64,000 nt of DNA from the NCBI GenBank assembly GCA_902729415.1, contig CACVCF010000334.1, forward strand, positions 124,001-188,000, written 5' to 3'. A program made the translations under genes and the position numbers. The notes beneath the pieces were generated by a model. That model had not been told where the DNA came from. It ran no database searches and saw only the letters and a program-made list of their open reading frames with translations. Below, piece after piece: positions 27,805 to 37,146 of the stretch (the stretch's first letter is position 1; every line of letters starts with the position of its first letter). This stretch comes from Terasakiella magnetica. GTDB lineage: Bacteria; Pseudomonadota; Alphaproteobacteria; Rhodospirillales; Magnetospirillaceae.

Positions 27805-28347
27805 TTAGGCTGATATGGGGGGCGGCGAAGGCAATGTCCATTGTTTCGGGTCATTCACCACCACCGTGCCCGCTAAAAAGTCGTGCACGGTGCGCCGTCT
27901 TGGATTGAACAGCGCCACCACCAGAATAAGACAGAAGGTCGGCGCGCACGATCCGTAGAAACCGACAGTCTGAATCAAGGCCTGAAGAAGCGAGGGGCGG
28001 CCGCCGTTCTGTACCGCTCCGGGGGCGAGGGACATTACCTTGATTCCGGCTGCGCGCATGCCGAACGTAGCAGAGCGCTCGCCGCCGATGGTCAGGGTGT
28101 GATAGGCGATGGGCACCAGCGAAACCAGAAAGATCATCAGCGGCCACAATAGCCCCAGGGTCAGGGCACCAAGGATGATGCTGGCCACATAGGCCATGCC
28201 CATCAGCAGGCCGACCACCACAATATCCAGCAGATAGGCGTAGACCCGCCGCGGCGTCACGCCCATGAAATAGCGCGGATGGCCCCAGGGGTCGCCCCAT
28301 TCGGGGATATTGTCGATGGTAAGGGCGGGGCCAGAGCCAGGTATCAT
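27805..28347 (-). CDS. RDD family integral membrane protein
   Basis: A 180-residue protein with RDD-family features. A hydrophobic pair follows PRRVYAYLLDIVVVGLLMGMAYVAS, a second membrane stretch is PLMIFLVSLVPIAYHTLTIGGERSATFGMRAAGIKVM, and a C-terminal segment has FYGSCAPTFCLILVVALFNPRRRTVHDFLAG. The function is unknown for most members. It sits between motB and bpt on the same strand, 9 bp downstream of motB. Confidence 0.88.
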   Translation of the reverse strand: MIPGSGPALTIDNIPEWGDPWGHPRYFMGVTPRRVYAYLLDIVVVGLLMGMAYVASIILGALTLGLLWPLMIFLVSLVPIAYHTLTIGGERSATFGMRAAGIKVMSLAPGAVQNGGRPSLLQALIQTVGFYGSCAPTFCLILVVALFNPRRRTVHDFLAGTVVVNDPKQWTLPSPPPISA

Positions 28348-28356
28348 GTCTCGCCC

Positions 28357-29328
28357 CTATTTCTTGAGCATGGGAACCGACAGCGAGCGCGAATCCGTCG
28401 GCCCGATATCGTTTTCACGCAACAAGATGATGCTGATCCGGCGATTGCGGAGGCCCTTTGGGTCTCCTTTATCCAACGGGTCCTGATCGGCGCGGCCCAC
28501 CACCCGGTCAACCCGGTTTTCCGGGACGCCCGATGCGATCAACGCCCGGCGGCTGGCCAGCGCCCGATCGGCCGACAATTCCCAGTTAGTATAGCCAGAG
28601 GGGTCCTTGAACGGAATGGCGTCGGTATGGCCCGAGATGGCGATACGGTTGTCGGGCAATTGCCGGATAACCCGCGCTACCAGATCCAGCATGGCCTTGG
28701 TATGGCCGAACGGCGCGCTGGAGCCCGACGGGAACATGGCGAGGCCTTCCTGATCGGTGATCTGGATGCGCAGGCCCTCGGGGGTATTGTCCACCAGCAT
28801 GCTGCCCTGGAACTGCTTGAGTTCCGGGATACCCTTCATGGCGCCTTCCAAGACTTCCTTGGCCTTGTCGAATTTCTGCTGTTCGCGGCTGGCCTGGGCT
28901 TCCTTGAATTCCTGTTCGGACAGGCCGGACTTGTCCTTGCTTTGGGGGTCCTCGGATTCCTTCTCGGGGGCGAATTCCTTGGACCCGGTCAGATCCTCGC
29001 CGCCAGGGCCGATGGAGGAGGGAGGAAGGTGCTGGACCAGGGTGGGGGACGACGTGTTGGAGGTCTGGGCGCCTTCACCCACCACTTTCCCCCCCAGCAT
29101 ACCACCCGCGCCCGATTGGCTTTTAGATGCCATGGTCGGCGCGAAATAATTGGAAACGCCGGTCAGTTGTTCCTCGGTCACGGCATTCAACAGCCACAAC
29201 AGCAGGAAGAACGCCATCATGGCGGTCACGAAATCGGCATAGGCCACCTTCCAGGCACCACCATGATGGCCGCCCGCAATCTTCTTGACCCGCTTGATAA
29301 TGATCTGGTTGCCGCCGCCTTCAGCCAT
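28357..29328 (-). CDS. motB: Flagellar motor stator protein MotB
   Basis: Peptidoglycan-anchored stator subunit that, with MotA, conducts protons to turn the flagellum. In 323 residues, a short basic N-terminus leads to the single membrane helix VAYADFVTAMMAFFLLLWLLNAV with the proton-binding Asp (about residue 32). A Lys/Glu-rich linker (about 110-160) is followed by an OmpA-like domain with ISGHTDAIPF and LSADRALASRRALIASG. It lies 21 bp downstream of motA. Confidence 0.96.
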   Translation of the reverse strand: MAEGGGNQIIIKRVKKIAGGHHGGAWKVAYADFVTAMMAFFLLLWLLNAVTEEQLTGVSNYFAPTMASKSQSGAGGMLGGKVVGEGAQTSNTSSPTLVQHLPPSSIGPGGEDLTGSKEFAPEKESEDPQSKDKSGLSEQEFKEAQASREQQKFDKAKEVLEGAMKGIPELKQFQGSMLVDNTPEGLRIQITDQEGLAMFPSGSSAPFGHTKAMLDLVARVIRQLPDNRIAISGHTDAIPFKDPSGYTNWELSADRALASRRALIASGVPENRVDRVVGRADQDPLDKGDPKGLRNRRISIILLRENDIGPTDSRSLSVPMLKK

Positions 29329-29349
29329 TTTTCCTCAATACCCGCCGGG

Positions 29350-30210
29350 TCAATCGGGCGGCAGATTGGTGATCACTTCTTCCAGTTCCTGGAAGGTGGG
29401 GCGTAACTCGTCAGGCAGGATCTTGCGGGCGAATTCGATGGAAACCTGAGGGGCGTATCCCTGCATATGCCCCAGCAGACCTGCCTTGAGGGCCAGGAAG
29501 TAGTAATGGTCCGAATCGAAACACATCTGCATGTTGCGGGAGATGGGGGCGATAAAGGCGTAGGACAAGAGCACGCCGGTAAAGGTTCCCACCAGCGCCG
29601 CGCCGATCAGGTGACCCAGCACTTCCGGCGGTTCGGTGATCGAGCCCATGGTATGAATGACGCCCAGCACCGCCGCGACGATGCCGAGAGCGGGCATGGC
29701 GTCGGACATCAGGGCCACGGCGTGGGAAATCTCGTGATAGACCTTGTGATGCGCCTCAAGCTCGCCGTCGATGATGGATTCCAGCTCGTGGGCGTTGCTG
29801 GTGCCAAGGGTCAGCAGGCGAAGATAGTCGCAGAGAAAGGTACGGGTGTGGTGGTCGCCGGAGAATTTCGGGAACTTACCGAACAGGGGGCTTTCATCTG
29901 GCTTTTCCACATGGCTTTCCAGTGCCAGATCACCCTTGGTCTTGGCCAGCTTGAACACGGCGTAAAGCATGGACAACATCTCGATGTAGTCGTCCTTGCC
30001 GTGATGAGCGCCTTTGAAGACGAGGCCCAGATTGGCAAAAATGCCCGTGATTGTGGACTTGGGATTACCAAGGAGCACCGATCCGCAGGCGGCGCCGATG
30101 ATGATGATGAACTCAAAAGGCTGCCACAGAACGCCGAGATGGCCACCTGGGGCGGCATATCCCCCGATAACGGAGGCAATGGTGACAACGATGCCGAGAA
30201 TAGCGAACAT
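29350..30210 (-). CDS. motA: Flagellar motor stator protein MotA
   Basis: Four-helix stator subunit of 286 residues forming the proton channel with MotB. Helices are seen at the N-terminus (AILGIVVTIASVIGGYAAPG and FIIIIGAACGSVLLGN) and later (MSDAMPALGIVAAVLGVIHTMG and IGAALVGTFTGVLLSYAFIAPIS). The cytoplasmic loop carries charged residues around DYLRLLTLGTSNAHELESIID. The motAB pair lies apart from other flagellar genes; only a FliL-like gene appears elsewhere in the window. Confidence 0.96.
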   Translation of the reverse strand: MFAILGIVVTIASVIGGYAAPGGHLGVLWQPFEFIIIIGAACGSVLLGNPKSTITGIFANLGLVFKGAHHGKDDYIEMLSMLYAVFKLAKTKGDLALESHVEKPDESPLFGKFPKFSGDHHTRTFLCDYLRLLTLGTSNAHELESIIDGELEAHHKVYHEISHAVALMSDAMPALGIVAAVLGVIHTMGSITEPPEVLGHLIGAALVGTFTGVLLSYAFIAPISRNMQMCFDSDHYYFLALKAGLLGHMQGYAPQVSIEFARKILPDELRPTFQELEEVITNLPPD

Positions 30211-30247
30211 TCGGTTCCCCTGCTCCGCCGACCCGAATGAGACCGAC

Positions 30248-30280
30248 GGATCACTTACATGATCCGGAGAATGCTATAAT
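30248..30280 (+). promoter_or_regulatory. Inverted repeat and extended -10 between motA and the flavin reductase gene
   Basis: GGATCA (30248-30253) and TGATCC (30260-30265) form an inverted repeat with a 6-nt spacer. TGCTATAAT at 30272-30280 follows as a good extended -10 on the plus strand, without a clear -35. It could drive the flavin reductase gene, with a leader of about 145 bp. The rest of 30211-30429 shows nothing else I can support. Confidence 0.3.
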
Positions 30281-30429
30281 TCTTTCCCGCTGTCGCTACT
30301 CAACTGCATTCAAATGCCGAAAAATGTCATGCTTAGCCCAGACCACAAGGAATCTGGCAGGCGACATTTGCCTTGCCCGCGAAACGACAGTATTCTTACA
30401 CCCCCTCTTCTGAATTCATCGAGCCCCCC

Positions 30430-30936
30430 ATGTCTCTAGACTCCCGTTCTTTCCGCAAGGCCTTGGGGTGTTTCGCCTCCGGGGTTACGGTCGTCACCAC
30501 CCTGATTCCGGGAAGCAATGATCCGGTCGGGGTGACGGTCAGCGCGTTTTCGTCGTTGTCGCTGGACCCGCCGCTGGTACTGTTCTGCCTGGGGAACCAA
30601 ACGTCGAGTCTGGAGTCTTTCAAGTCCTTCGGACACTTTGCCATCAACATCTTGTCCGAACATCAGCGCGACATGTCCATTCGCTTTGCCAGCCGCAACG
30701 AGGATAAGTGGCAGGGCGTCAACTGGACCAAGGGCGCCAGCGGCGTGCCGCTGCTGGGCGGTTGCCTGGCATCGCTGGAGTGCTCGCTGTCCCAGGTTGT
30801 GGACGGCGGCGATCATAAGATCTTCATCGGCAAGGTCGAGCGGATCACGCATCAGGAGGGCGGCAGCCCGCTGATCTATTTCCGCGGCAGTTATCTCGAA
30901 CTGGGGCCGCCCTCGGCTTTGGCTGAAATCATCTGA
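30430..30936 (+). CDS. Flavin reductase family protein (FMN-binding)
   Basis: A 168-residue FMN-binding split-barrel protein of the flavin-reductase-like family. The motif FASGVTVVTTL opens the domain. VTVSAFSSLSLDPPLVLFCLG and FAINILSEHQ are typical of the reductase component of two-component monooxygenases, which supplies reduced flavin to a partner. No partner oxygenase is adjacent. The ATG at 30430 is chosen because it lies just before the domain; a TTG 19 codons upstream would add unrelated residues. Divergent from motA. Confidence 0.85.
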   Translation: MSLDSRSFRKALGCFASGVTVVTTLIPGSNDPVGVTVSAFSSLSLDPPLVLFCLGNQTSSLESFKSFGHFAINILSEHQRDMSIRFASRNEDKWQGVNWTKGASGVPLLGGCLASLECSLSQVVDGGDHKIFIGKVERITHQEGGSPLIYFRGSYLELGPPSALAEII

Positions 30937-31156
30937 GTCTCAAAAACGCCATCCATTTCCCAACGGTTGCGCCCCGCCGCTTTGGCCCGGTACAAGGCGG
31001 AGTCGGCGCGCCGGATCAGGCTTTCCATTTCCTCTCCTGCCCGCAAACTCGGCCCCACCGATACTGACGCTAAGGGCCAAAGGGAAGGGCGGGACCAAGC
31101 TCGGTAAGGGCGGCTGCCGCCACCTCAGCATAGAGGGTGCGGATTTCGAGATTCAT
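30937..31156 (-). pseudogene. Remnant of a GGDEF (diguanylate cyclase) C-terminus, frameshifted
   Basis: Three pieces in different frames read through as the end of a GGDEF domain: LEIRTLYAEVAAAALTELG, then LSVSIGGAEFAG, then EMESLIRRADSALYRAKAAGRNRW. The last two match the SIGVAE and LLRRADxALYxAKxxGRNR signatures. Two frameshifts, near 31075 and 31035, break the frame. The N-terminal part with the GGDEF motif itself is missing. The remnant begins 7 bp after the penicillin-acylase gene, suggesting a deletion ended there. No function is expected. Confidence 0.8.
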
Positions 31157-31162
31157 TCCGGC

Positions 31163-33553
31163 CTATTTCATCCGCTTGGGTTCTAGAACCAGCAAGGAAT
31201 GTTTGCTCCGGTCCACCGGCCATGTAGAGCGGTTTTCACTCCAGTCCCTGGTCATATCGCTGTAGTGGCGGGACAGGGGATGACCCGACTGGCCGGTGGC
31301 AATGGCGAAGCGGCTTTTCGACAAATCTGCCAGATCGAACACCACCCGCAAACCGGCGCCGTGGACGTGAGGAAAGCGGGTGGCGTTGCTTTCGGAGCGG
31401 TAGGTGCCGCGAGAAACAGTATAGGAATCGCCACTGGTGGCCATATCCAGGTTAGCCCAGTCCCGCAGCAGCGGCACTTTGCCGAGAACAGGATTGTCGA
31501 AACGGGCGTGATGGGCAGCGCCCCAGCGCCACATGGACATATCCGGTCCCCAGGTCACGGCAAGGTCGGCAAGTGCCTGTTCCAGGCTGCGCTCGATCTG
31601 GGTTTCACAGGATTCCGGCTCGGGGGTGGTGACATCGTCGCACCAGTGACGGCGATGGGTCAGGATATCCATCAGAACTTGGGGCCGGGGCGGCTCCATG
31701 AACGAGAACATCTCTTTCAGCTCATCGGCGAGCAGAGCGCGGTTGAGCCGCTCCATCCATGCGGCGAAGATCAAGGGCTCGGGGCGGTCGCGGGCTGCCT
31801 CACCGTTCCATTCGGCGATCATGTGGGCGGTCTGGCGCGCGCGGGGCGAGGCGAATTCAATACCGGTCAGCAGTTCCTTCAACTCCAGCGCCTGGAGTGA
31901 CACGGCATCGCCTTGAAGCGCCAGCATGTCCGGCAGGCCGAGCTTGTGATCCGAGGTCAAAAGATCGCGGATACGCTGGGCGCGATAACCCTCAGGCCAG
32001 GAGGCCGTCAGCATGGGTGTGTTCGCCACCTTGTTATTGGCGTTGACGATGATCCCATCCGATGGGTTCAGCGCCTGGGGCATTTTGGTAAAGGGCACCC
32101 AGCCGGTCCAATCCCCCTCATTGGTCCAGCCCTTGGCGGGAAGCGCGCCATTGCCGGATTTGCGCACAGGAACCCGCCCGGCGGTGACGAAGCCGATATT
32201 TCCCATGGTGTCGGCATAGGCGATGTTAAGGACCGGCGCACCGTGATCCTTGACCGCCGTCAGAAAGCTTGCCCAATCCTTGGCGGCGTTGAGCTTGCCC
32301 AAGGCCTGGACGGTCAGATCGGCTTCGGCCAGCAAGGTGGCTGACAGCGCCACCACTTCGCCTGGCCCGGCGACCTCGCGGGCGGTTAGATCGGAAATCA
32401 CCGGCCCATGACGGGTTTCCCTGACCTTCAGCACAACATCGGCCCCACCTTTGACCCGGATAACCTCGTCACGGACCACGAAGGGCCGGGAACCGTCGGG
32501 GGCCTTGTAGGCGCCATCTCCCGCCAGCTTCTCGATGAACAGGTCAACGGTGTCGGCATGGGTGGAGGTGAACCCCCAGGCCATCTGCTGGTTATACCCC
32601 ACCACATGGAAGGGAAGACCGGGAATGGTGCCGCCGGTGACGGTCTGCTCGGGCGTGACGATCTCGGCCAGGTACCATTGGATCGGAGCGCTGAATCCCA
32701 GATGGGGGTCGTTGGCCAGCAGCGGCTTGCCGCTGGCGGTCCGACGTCCCGCCAAGGCCCAGACATTAGATGCTTGTTGCGGCCGCGCCGCTTCAGGCAA
32801 GACGTCGAGCAGTGCCTTGCCGCCATTCTTGCCCAGGGTGGTGGGGGCATCGGGGGCGGTGGCGGGGAACAGTTCCTGAAGCCGCTTGGGTGGGAGGATG
32901 CGGGCAAGCTGAGCCTGCGCCACCTCATCATGCCAATTGCCGGGCAATTGCAGCGCCATCAGCTTTTGCCACACCAGGGAATCGGCCGGGCTCCACGGCT
33001 CGGGCCGGATGCCCAGAACATAGAACTCCAGCGGCAGGCGATAGGTGTTGGATGTCAACCACGCATTGACGCCATCGGCATAGGCATTCAAGGCCCGGCG
33101 GGTCGGTTCATCCAGTTTTGGCAAGGTGCGTTCCGCCACGGCATAAAGCCCGAGAGTGCGCATGAAGCGGTCGCTGGACAATCCGGCTTCGCCCACGGCT
33201 TCGGCCAGACGTCCGGCACCGACGCGGCGCTGCATCTCCATCTGCCACAGCCGGTCCTGGGCATGAACCCAGCCCAGGGCGAAATAGGAATCATGAAGGG
33301 ATGAGGCCTCGATCCGGGGAACACCAACGCTGTCTCGGAGGATGGCAACCTTGCGTCCGATTCCCTCCGCCCCGACGACACCCGACGTTTGAGGCAACCC
33401 GCCCATAATACCGACGAACAGGGTCGATCCCAGCAGGATCAGCACCAGTAAGAGTAGATTAAGGGCCATGGCCGACCGGCTCATCTCGCGGCCAAAGCCG
33501 CCATAATCCGATTCAGGAGGAGTGTCGGCGTCTGGTGGCGAGGCCGTATTCAT
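31163..33553 (-). CDS. Penicillin acylase family protein (Ntn hydrolase)
   Basis: A 796-residue N-terminal-nucleophile hydrolase with an N-terminal membrane anchor (about residues 29-50). The alpha part has DSYFALGWVHAQDRLWQMEMQRR. The beta chain should begin at the nucleophile Ser262 in ASNVWALAG after self-cleavage, and LLANDPHLGFSAPIQWYLAEI follows. Relatives hydrolyse amides such as penicillins, acyl-homoserine lactones or other N-acyl compounds in the periplasm. The substrate is unknown. The neighbours, a broken GGDEF and a divergent epimerase gene, do not help. Confidence 0.92.
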   Translation of the reverse strand: MNTASPPDADTPPESDYGGFGREMSRSAMALNLLLLVLILLGSTLFVGIMGGLPQTSGVVGAEGIGRKVAILRDSVGVPRIEASSLHDSYFALGWVHAQDRLWQMEMQRRVGAGRLAEAVGEAGLSSDRFMRTLGLYAVAERTLPKLDEPTRRALNAYADGVNAWLTSNTYRLPLEFYVLGIRPEPWSPADSLVWQKLMALQLPGNWHDEVAQAQLARILPPKRLQELFPATAPDAPTTLGKNGGKALLDVLPEAARPQQASNVWALAGRRTASGKPLLANDPHLGFSAPIQWYLAEIVTPEQTVTGGTIPGLPFHVVGYNQQMAWGFTSTHADTVDLFIEKLAGDGAYKAPDGSRPFVVRDEVIRVKGGADVVLKVRETRHGPVISDLTAREVAGPGEVVALSATLLAEADLTVQALGKLNAAKDWASFLTAVKDHGAPVLNIAYADTMGNIGFVTAGRVPVRKSGNGALPAKGWTNEGDWTGWVPFTKMPQALNPSDGIIVNANNKVANTPMLTASWPEGYRAQRIRDLLTSDHKLGLPDMLALQGDAVSLQALELKELLTGIEFASPRARQTAHMIAEWNGEAARDRPEPLIFAAWMERLNRALLADELKEMFSFMEPPRPQVLMDILTHRRHWCDDVTTPEPESCETQIERSLEQALADLAVTWGPDMSMWRWGAAHHARFDNPVLGKVPLLRDWANLDMATSGDSYTVSRGTYRSESNATRFPHVHGAGLRVVFDLADLSKSRFAIATGQSGHPLSRHYSDMTRDWSENRSTWPVDRSKHSLLVLEPKRMK

Positions 33554-33670
33554 GGTGAACGGGTCTCACTGGTTAGTGGGGTGACTGGGCGCATGGCCTT
33601 TGGTTTGAGAGCATAGGGCATGATATAGGAGAGCGCATTGCCAAAAACTCTTAAACCAGTGAGGATGCCG

Positions 33671-34075
33671 ATGATCGGGAAGTTGAACCACGTTGCCATC
33701 GCTGTGCCGGATTTGGCCGCCGCGACTGCGCTCTACCGCGATACTCTGGGGGCCAAGGTCTCGGCTCCGGTACCGCAACCCGCGCATGGCGTGACCGTGG
33801 TGTTCGTGGAACTGCCCAACACCAAGGTCGAACTTTTGCACCCGATGGGGGAGAAGTCGCCTATCGCTGCCTTCCTGGAGAAAAACCCCGCCGGCGGTAT
33901 TCATCATATCTGCTACGAGGTCGCAGACATCCTGGCGGCCCGCGACAAGCTGAAGGCTACCGGCGCTCGCGTGCTGGGGGATGGCGAACCCAAGATCGGC
34001 GCCCATGACAAGCCGGTGCTGTTCCTCCACCCCAAGGATTTCGTCGGCACCCTGGTGGAACTCGAACAGGCGTGA
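33671..34075 (+). CDS. mce: Methylmalonyl-CoA epimerase
   Basis: Interconverts (S)- and (R)-methylmalonyl-CoA in the propionyl-CoA to succinyl-CoA pathway. The 134-residue vicinal-oxygen-chelate protein has GKLNHVAIAVPDLAAATALYRDTLGA, TKVELLHPMGEKSPIAAFLEKN and GGIHHICYEVADI, giving the metal-binding His/Glu set. I chose the second ATG, 33671, because GAGG sits 7 bp upstream; the ATG at 33665 is too close to it. The stop overlaps the tag start by 4 bp. Confidence 0.92.
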   Translation: MIGKLNHVAIAVPDLAAATALYRDTLGAKVSAPVPQPAHGVTVVFVELPNTKVELLHPMGEKSPIAAFLEKNPAGGIHHICYEVADILAARDKLKATGARVLGDGEPKIGAHDKPVLFLHPKDFVGTLVELEQA

Positions 34076-34629
34076 GCTGGTACTGCGATCTGGCCCCGAA
34101 TCATCCGATCCACGGGCCGTACCACGACCTGGAATACGGCTTTCCCCAGGACGACGAGAAAGCGCTGTTCGAACGCCTGTGCCTGGAGATCTTCCAGGCC
34201 GGGCTGTCGTGGCTGATCGTGCTGAAAAAGCGTTCCGCCTTGGCCGCCGCCTTCGATGGGTTCGACGTTGACCGGGTGGCGGGCTATGGCGAGGCGGAAA
34301 TTGCCCGCCTTATGGCCGATGCCGGAATCATCCGTAACCGGCGCAAGATCGAGGCGGTGATCGAGAACGCCCGCCGCCTCGTGGTTATCCGCTCTCGCCA
34401 CGGTTCGTTCGCGGCCTGGATCGCCTCTCACCATCCCCTGACCAAACCCGACTGGGTCAAGGTCTTCAAGGGCGCATTCGTGTTCATGGGCGTTGAGGTG
34501 GTCAACGAATTCCTGATGAGCATCGGCTATCTGCCGGGCACCCATCGGGAAAGCTGCCCGGTCTATCCACGCCTTCTGGCGCTAGATCCACCCTGGATGC
34601 GGGTAGGGGCGGCATTCTACGCCCAGTGA
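34072..34629 (+). CDS. tag: DNA-3-methyladenine glycosylase I
   Basis: Base-excision repair enzyme removing 3-methyladenine from DNA. The 185-residue protein follows the Tag pattern closely: an early Cys (WYCDLA), YHDLEYGFPQDDEKALFERLCLEIFQAGLSW, VLKKRSALAAAF, and AGIIRNRRKIEAVIENA. A C-terminal Cys/His pair (HRESCPVYPR) completes the zinc site. The start is a GTG overlapping the epimerase stop (GTGA). The pairing with mce is not functionally obvious. Confidence 0.93.
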   Translation: MSWYCDLAPNHPIHGPYHDLEYGFPQDDEKALFERLCLEIFQAGLSWLIVLKKRSALAAAFDGFDVDRVAGYGEAEIARLMADAGIIRNRRKIEAVIENARRLVVIRSRHGSFAAWIASHHPLTKPDWVKVFKGAFVFMGVEVVNEFLMSIGYLPGTHRESCPVYPRLLALDPPWMRVGAAFYAQ

Positions 34630-34648
34630 CGGCGGGCGAAAACAAAAA

Positions 34649-34680
34649 GGCAAGACCGGAAAGCCGGTCTTGCCCTTTCT
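34649..34680 (+). terminator. Intrinsic terminator after tag
   Basis: An 11-bp perfect stem (34649-34659 with 34664-34674) closes an AAAG loop. It is preceded by an A-run and followed by CTTTCT, 20 bp after the tag stop. Confidence 0.85.
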
Positions 34681-34929
34681 GTCAGCGTCGCCCGTGAAGA
34701 GCGCCACCAATTTCCTCCCGAAACTTGAGCCGCCGTTTTATAGCGTACTGGCATCGGATATTTTGCTCGTTAGCCGAGCTTGGAGAGTACTTTACGCAAT
34801 TTCCTTGCTCCAGTCACCCAGAAAATTGATCACGGTTACGTGGCGACCGGGGCCGCGCGAAAGACTTGAAGCCGTCATCGGACGCGCGCACTCTCGGAAA
34901 ATCAGGATGATAGCCCGAGGATTGAGGTC
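34681..34929. other. Gene-free stretch before the orphan secreted protein
   Basis: With the terminator, this gap leaves 300 bases without a gene between tag and the next start. I see no tRNA, riboswitch or credible small gene. Base composition is more AT-rich around 34735-34830, consistent with a promoter zone for the downstream gene, but no convincing -35/-10 pair is visible. Confidence 0.5.
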
Positions 34930-35775
34930 ATGTTCCATCGTCCATACGGTCTCGCTTTGTCGATTCTGGCTCTTGTGGCGGCGGGAGAGGTGAGGGCGGA
35001 CCCCATCGTCATCACCATCACCAAGACCGATTGCTCGAAGCTGATCGCGCATACGCCCTCGGCCGACGTGGCCTATAAGCCCGGAGTGGACGCCCGGGGC
35101 AAGCCGGTGGCCTCGGCCGAGGCCGATCCGGCGCGGGCCGAATTCGCCAGGAAAATCCTGCCCGAGGTGCTGGAGTTCCCCATCACCATCAATCCGGTGA
35201 CCTATAACAAAACCAAGGCGGCCGATAAGAAGCTGGCCGCCGCAGCCGGGGCGGTTACCACCAACACCACCGCTATCACCAATGCCAAGACTCAGGCCAC
35301 GGCCTTGACCAGCCAGTTGGCGACCTTGACCCAGCAGCGCACCGACCTCGCCACGGCCTATGCCGCCAAGACGGCGGCCAACACCGCGTCCACCGGCGGC
35401 AGCGGGGCCGACAGCATCATGTTGGGGGTTCGCGCCAACCGGCAGGCCACGCTTGACTCTACCTACGCTACCGATCTGGCCAGCATCAACACCAAAATTG
35501 CCACGGCAAACTCGGCCATCACCACCAATAACGCCACCCTGACCAGTCTTCAGTCTCAGGACACCACCTTGCGTCAAACTTACACCGATACCCAGATCTC
35601 TACCACCAAGACCCTGGCCACCCAATCGGCCAAGGGCCTGGATCAGACCCAGATGGCGGTGGGAACGGTGAAGTACGATATCGCCAAGAACAGCTTCACC
35701 TTCAACGGCGAGCCCATGATATCGGACGATCAGCAAAAGCTGGCGGCGGCCTGCGCCAAGCAAGGGGTCAAATAA
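34930..35775 (+). CDS. Secreted Ala/Thr-rich coiled-coil protein, unknown function
   Basis: A 281-residue protein I do not recognise. A signal peptide (residues 1-23, ending EVRA) precedes mature [14 protein letters not shown]. Residues about 95-240 are dominated by Ala, Thr, Gln and Asn in a repeating helical pattern ([27 protein letters not shown]), likely an elongated coiled coil. Two cysteines, Cys35 and Cys275, sit at opposite ends and could form a disulfide. The C-terminal [15 protein letters not shown] may be a small folded part. It lies alone between two terminated units. Confidence 0.75.
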   Translation: MFHRPYGLALSILALVAAGEVRADPIVITITKTDCSKLIAHTPSADVAYKPGVDARGKPVASAEADPARAEFARKILPEVLEFPITINPVTYNKTKAADKKLAAAAGAVTTNTTAITNAKTQATALTSQLATLTQQRTDLATAYAAKTAANTASTGGSGADSIMLGVRANRQATLDSTYATDLASINTKIATANSAITTNNATLTSLQSQDTTLRQTYTDTQISTTKTLATQSAKGLDQTQMAVGTVKYDIAKNSFTFNGEPMISDDQQKLAAACAKQGVK

Positions 35776-35846
35776 GCCCACATTGCCAATCGGTCTGCCA
35801 TTGCCTATTGTCCTGCGGCAAATTCCGTACCCGTCCGAGGATGACC

Positions 35847-37136
35847 ATGCGCCTGTCCAGCTATTTCCTGCCGACCCTCAAGGAAACCCCGTCCGAGGCC
35901 CAGATTGCCTCGCATCGTCTGATGCTGCGGGCCGGGATGGTCCGTCAGTCGGCGGCGGGCATCTATTCCTGGCTGCCGCTGGGCTTTAAGGTTCTGCGCA
36001 AGATCGAACAGATCGTGCGCGAGGAGCAGGACGCGGCGGGGGCGCAGGAACTCCTGATGCCCACTATCCAATCCGCCGATATCTGGCGGGAAAGCGGCCG
36101 CTTTGACGCCTATGGTAAGGAGATGCTGCGCTTCAAGGACCGCCACGACCGCGAGATGCTGTACGGCCCCACCAACGAGGAGCTGATCACCCAGCTGTTC
36201 CGCGACAATGTCCGCTCCTACCGCGATCTGCCCAAGATCCTCTATCACATCCAATGGAAGTTCCGTGACGAGGTACGCCCCCGGTTCGGCGTCATGCGCG
36301 GCCGCGAATTCCTGATGAAGGACAGCTATTCCTTCGATCTGGATTTCGAAGGTGCTAAAAGGTCTTACGAGGCGATGTTCACGGCCTATCTCAAGACCTT
36401 CAAGCGTATGGGCCTGACCGCCATTCCCATGCAGGCGGATTCGGGCGCCATCGGCGGCAACCTCACCCACGAGTTCCACGTCCTGGCCGAGACCGGCGAA
36501 AGCGGCGTGTTCTACGATTCCGCCTATGACGAGCTGGCGGCCAAGGGCGAGATCGACCTGGAGGCGCTGAACCGTCTTTACGCCGCCACCGACGAGAAGC
36601 ATGTCCCCGGCGGCCCCAACGTGCCGCCGCCCGAACGCCTGCGCGAGGCGCGCGGCATCGAGGTTGGCCACATTTTCTATTTCGGCACCAAATACTCCAA
36701 GGCCATGAACGCCATGGTCCAGGGCAAGGACGGCGAGCCGGTGTTTGTCGAGATGGGCTCCTATGGCATCGGCGTGTCGCGTCTGGTCGGCGCCATCATC
36801 GAGGCCTATCACGACGACCGTGGCATCAAGTGGCCGGAGGCAGTGGCCCCGTTCAAGGTCGGCCTGATCAATCTCAAGGCCGGTGACGCCACCTGCGACA
36901 AGGTGTGCGAAGAGCTTTACGCCACCTTGTCCGACAAGGGCGTCGAGGTGCTTTACGACGACCGTGACGACCGCGCCGGGGTCAAGTTCGCCGATATGGA
37001 TCTGATCGGTCTGCCGTGGCAGCTGATCGCCGGTCCCAAGGGGTTGGCCCAGGGACTGGTGGAACTGAAGAACCGCGCTACCGGCGAAAAGCACGAGATG
37101 TCGGTAGAATCCGCCTTGGCTCGTCTGACGGCCTGA
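35847..37136 (+). CDS. proS: Prolyl-tRNA synthetase (short, editing-domain-free type)
   Basis: Charges tRNA-Pro with proline. At 429 residues it lacks the roughly 180-residue editing insertion of the E. coli enzyme, the form usual in alphaproteobacteria. Class II motifs are visible: [25 protein letters not shown] (motif 1), [23 protein letters not shown] (motif 2) and [15 protein letters not shown] (motif 3), followed by the anticodon-binding domain. I chose the ATG at 35847, with GAGG 6 bp upstream; the ATG two codons earlier is too close. It leads into lolC 10 bp later. Confidence 0.95.
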   Translation: MRLSSYFLPTLKETPSEAQIASHRLMLRAGMVRQSAAGIYSWLPLGFKVLRKIEQIVREEQDAAGAQELLMPTIQSADIWRESGRFDAYGKEMLRFKDRHDREMLYGPTNEELITQLFRDNVRSYRDLPKILYHIQWKFRDEVRPRFGVMRGREFLMKDSYSFDLDFEGAKRSYEAMFTAYLKTFKRMGLTAIPMQADSGAIGGNLTHEFHVLAETGESGVFYDSAYDELAAKGEIDLEALNRLYAATDEKHVPGGPNVPPPERLREARGIEVGHIFYFGTKYSKAMNAMVQGKDGEPVFVEMGSYGIGVSRLVGAIIEAYHDDRGIKWPEAVAPFKVGLINLKAGDATCDKVCEELYATLSDKGVEVLYDDRDDRAGVKFADMDLIGLPWQLIAGPKGLAQGLVELKNRATGEKHEMSVESALARLTA

Positions 37137-37146
37137 AGGAAAATCG

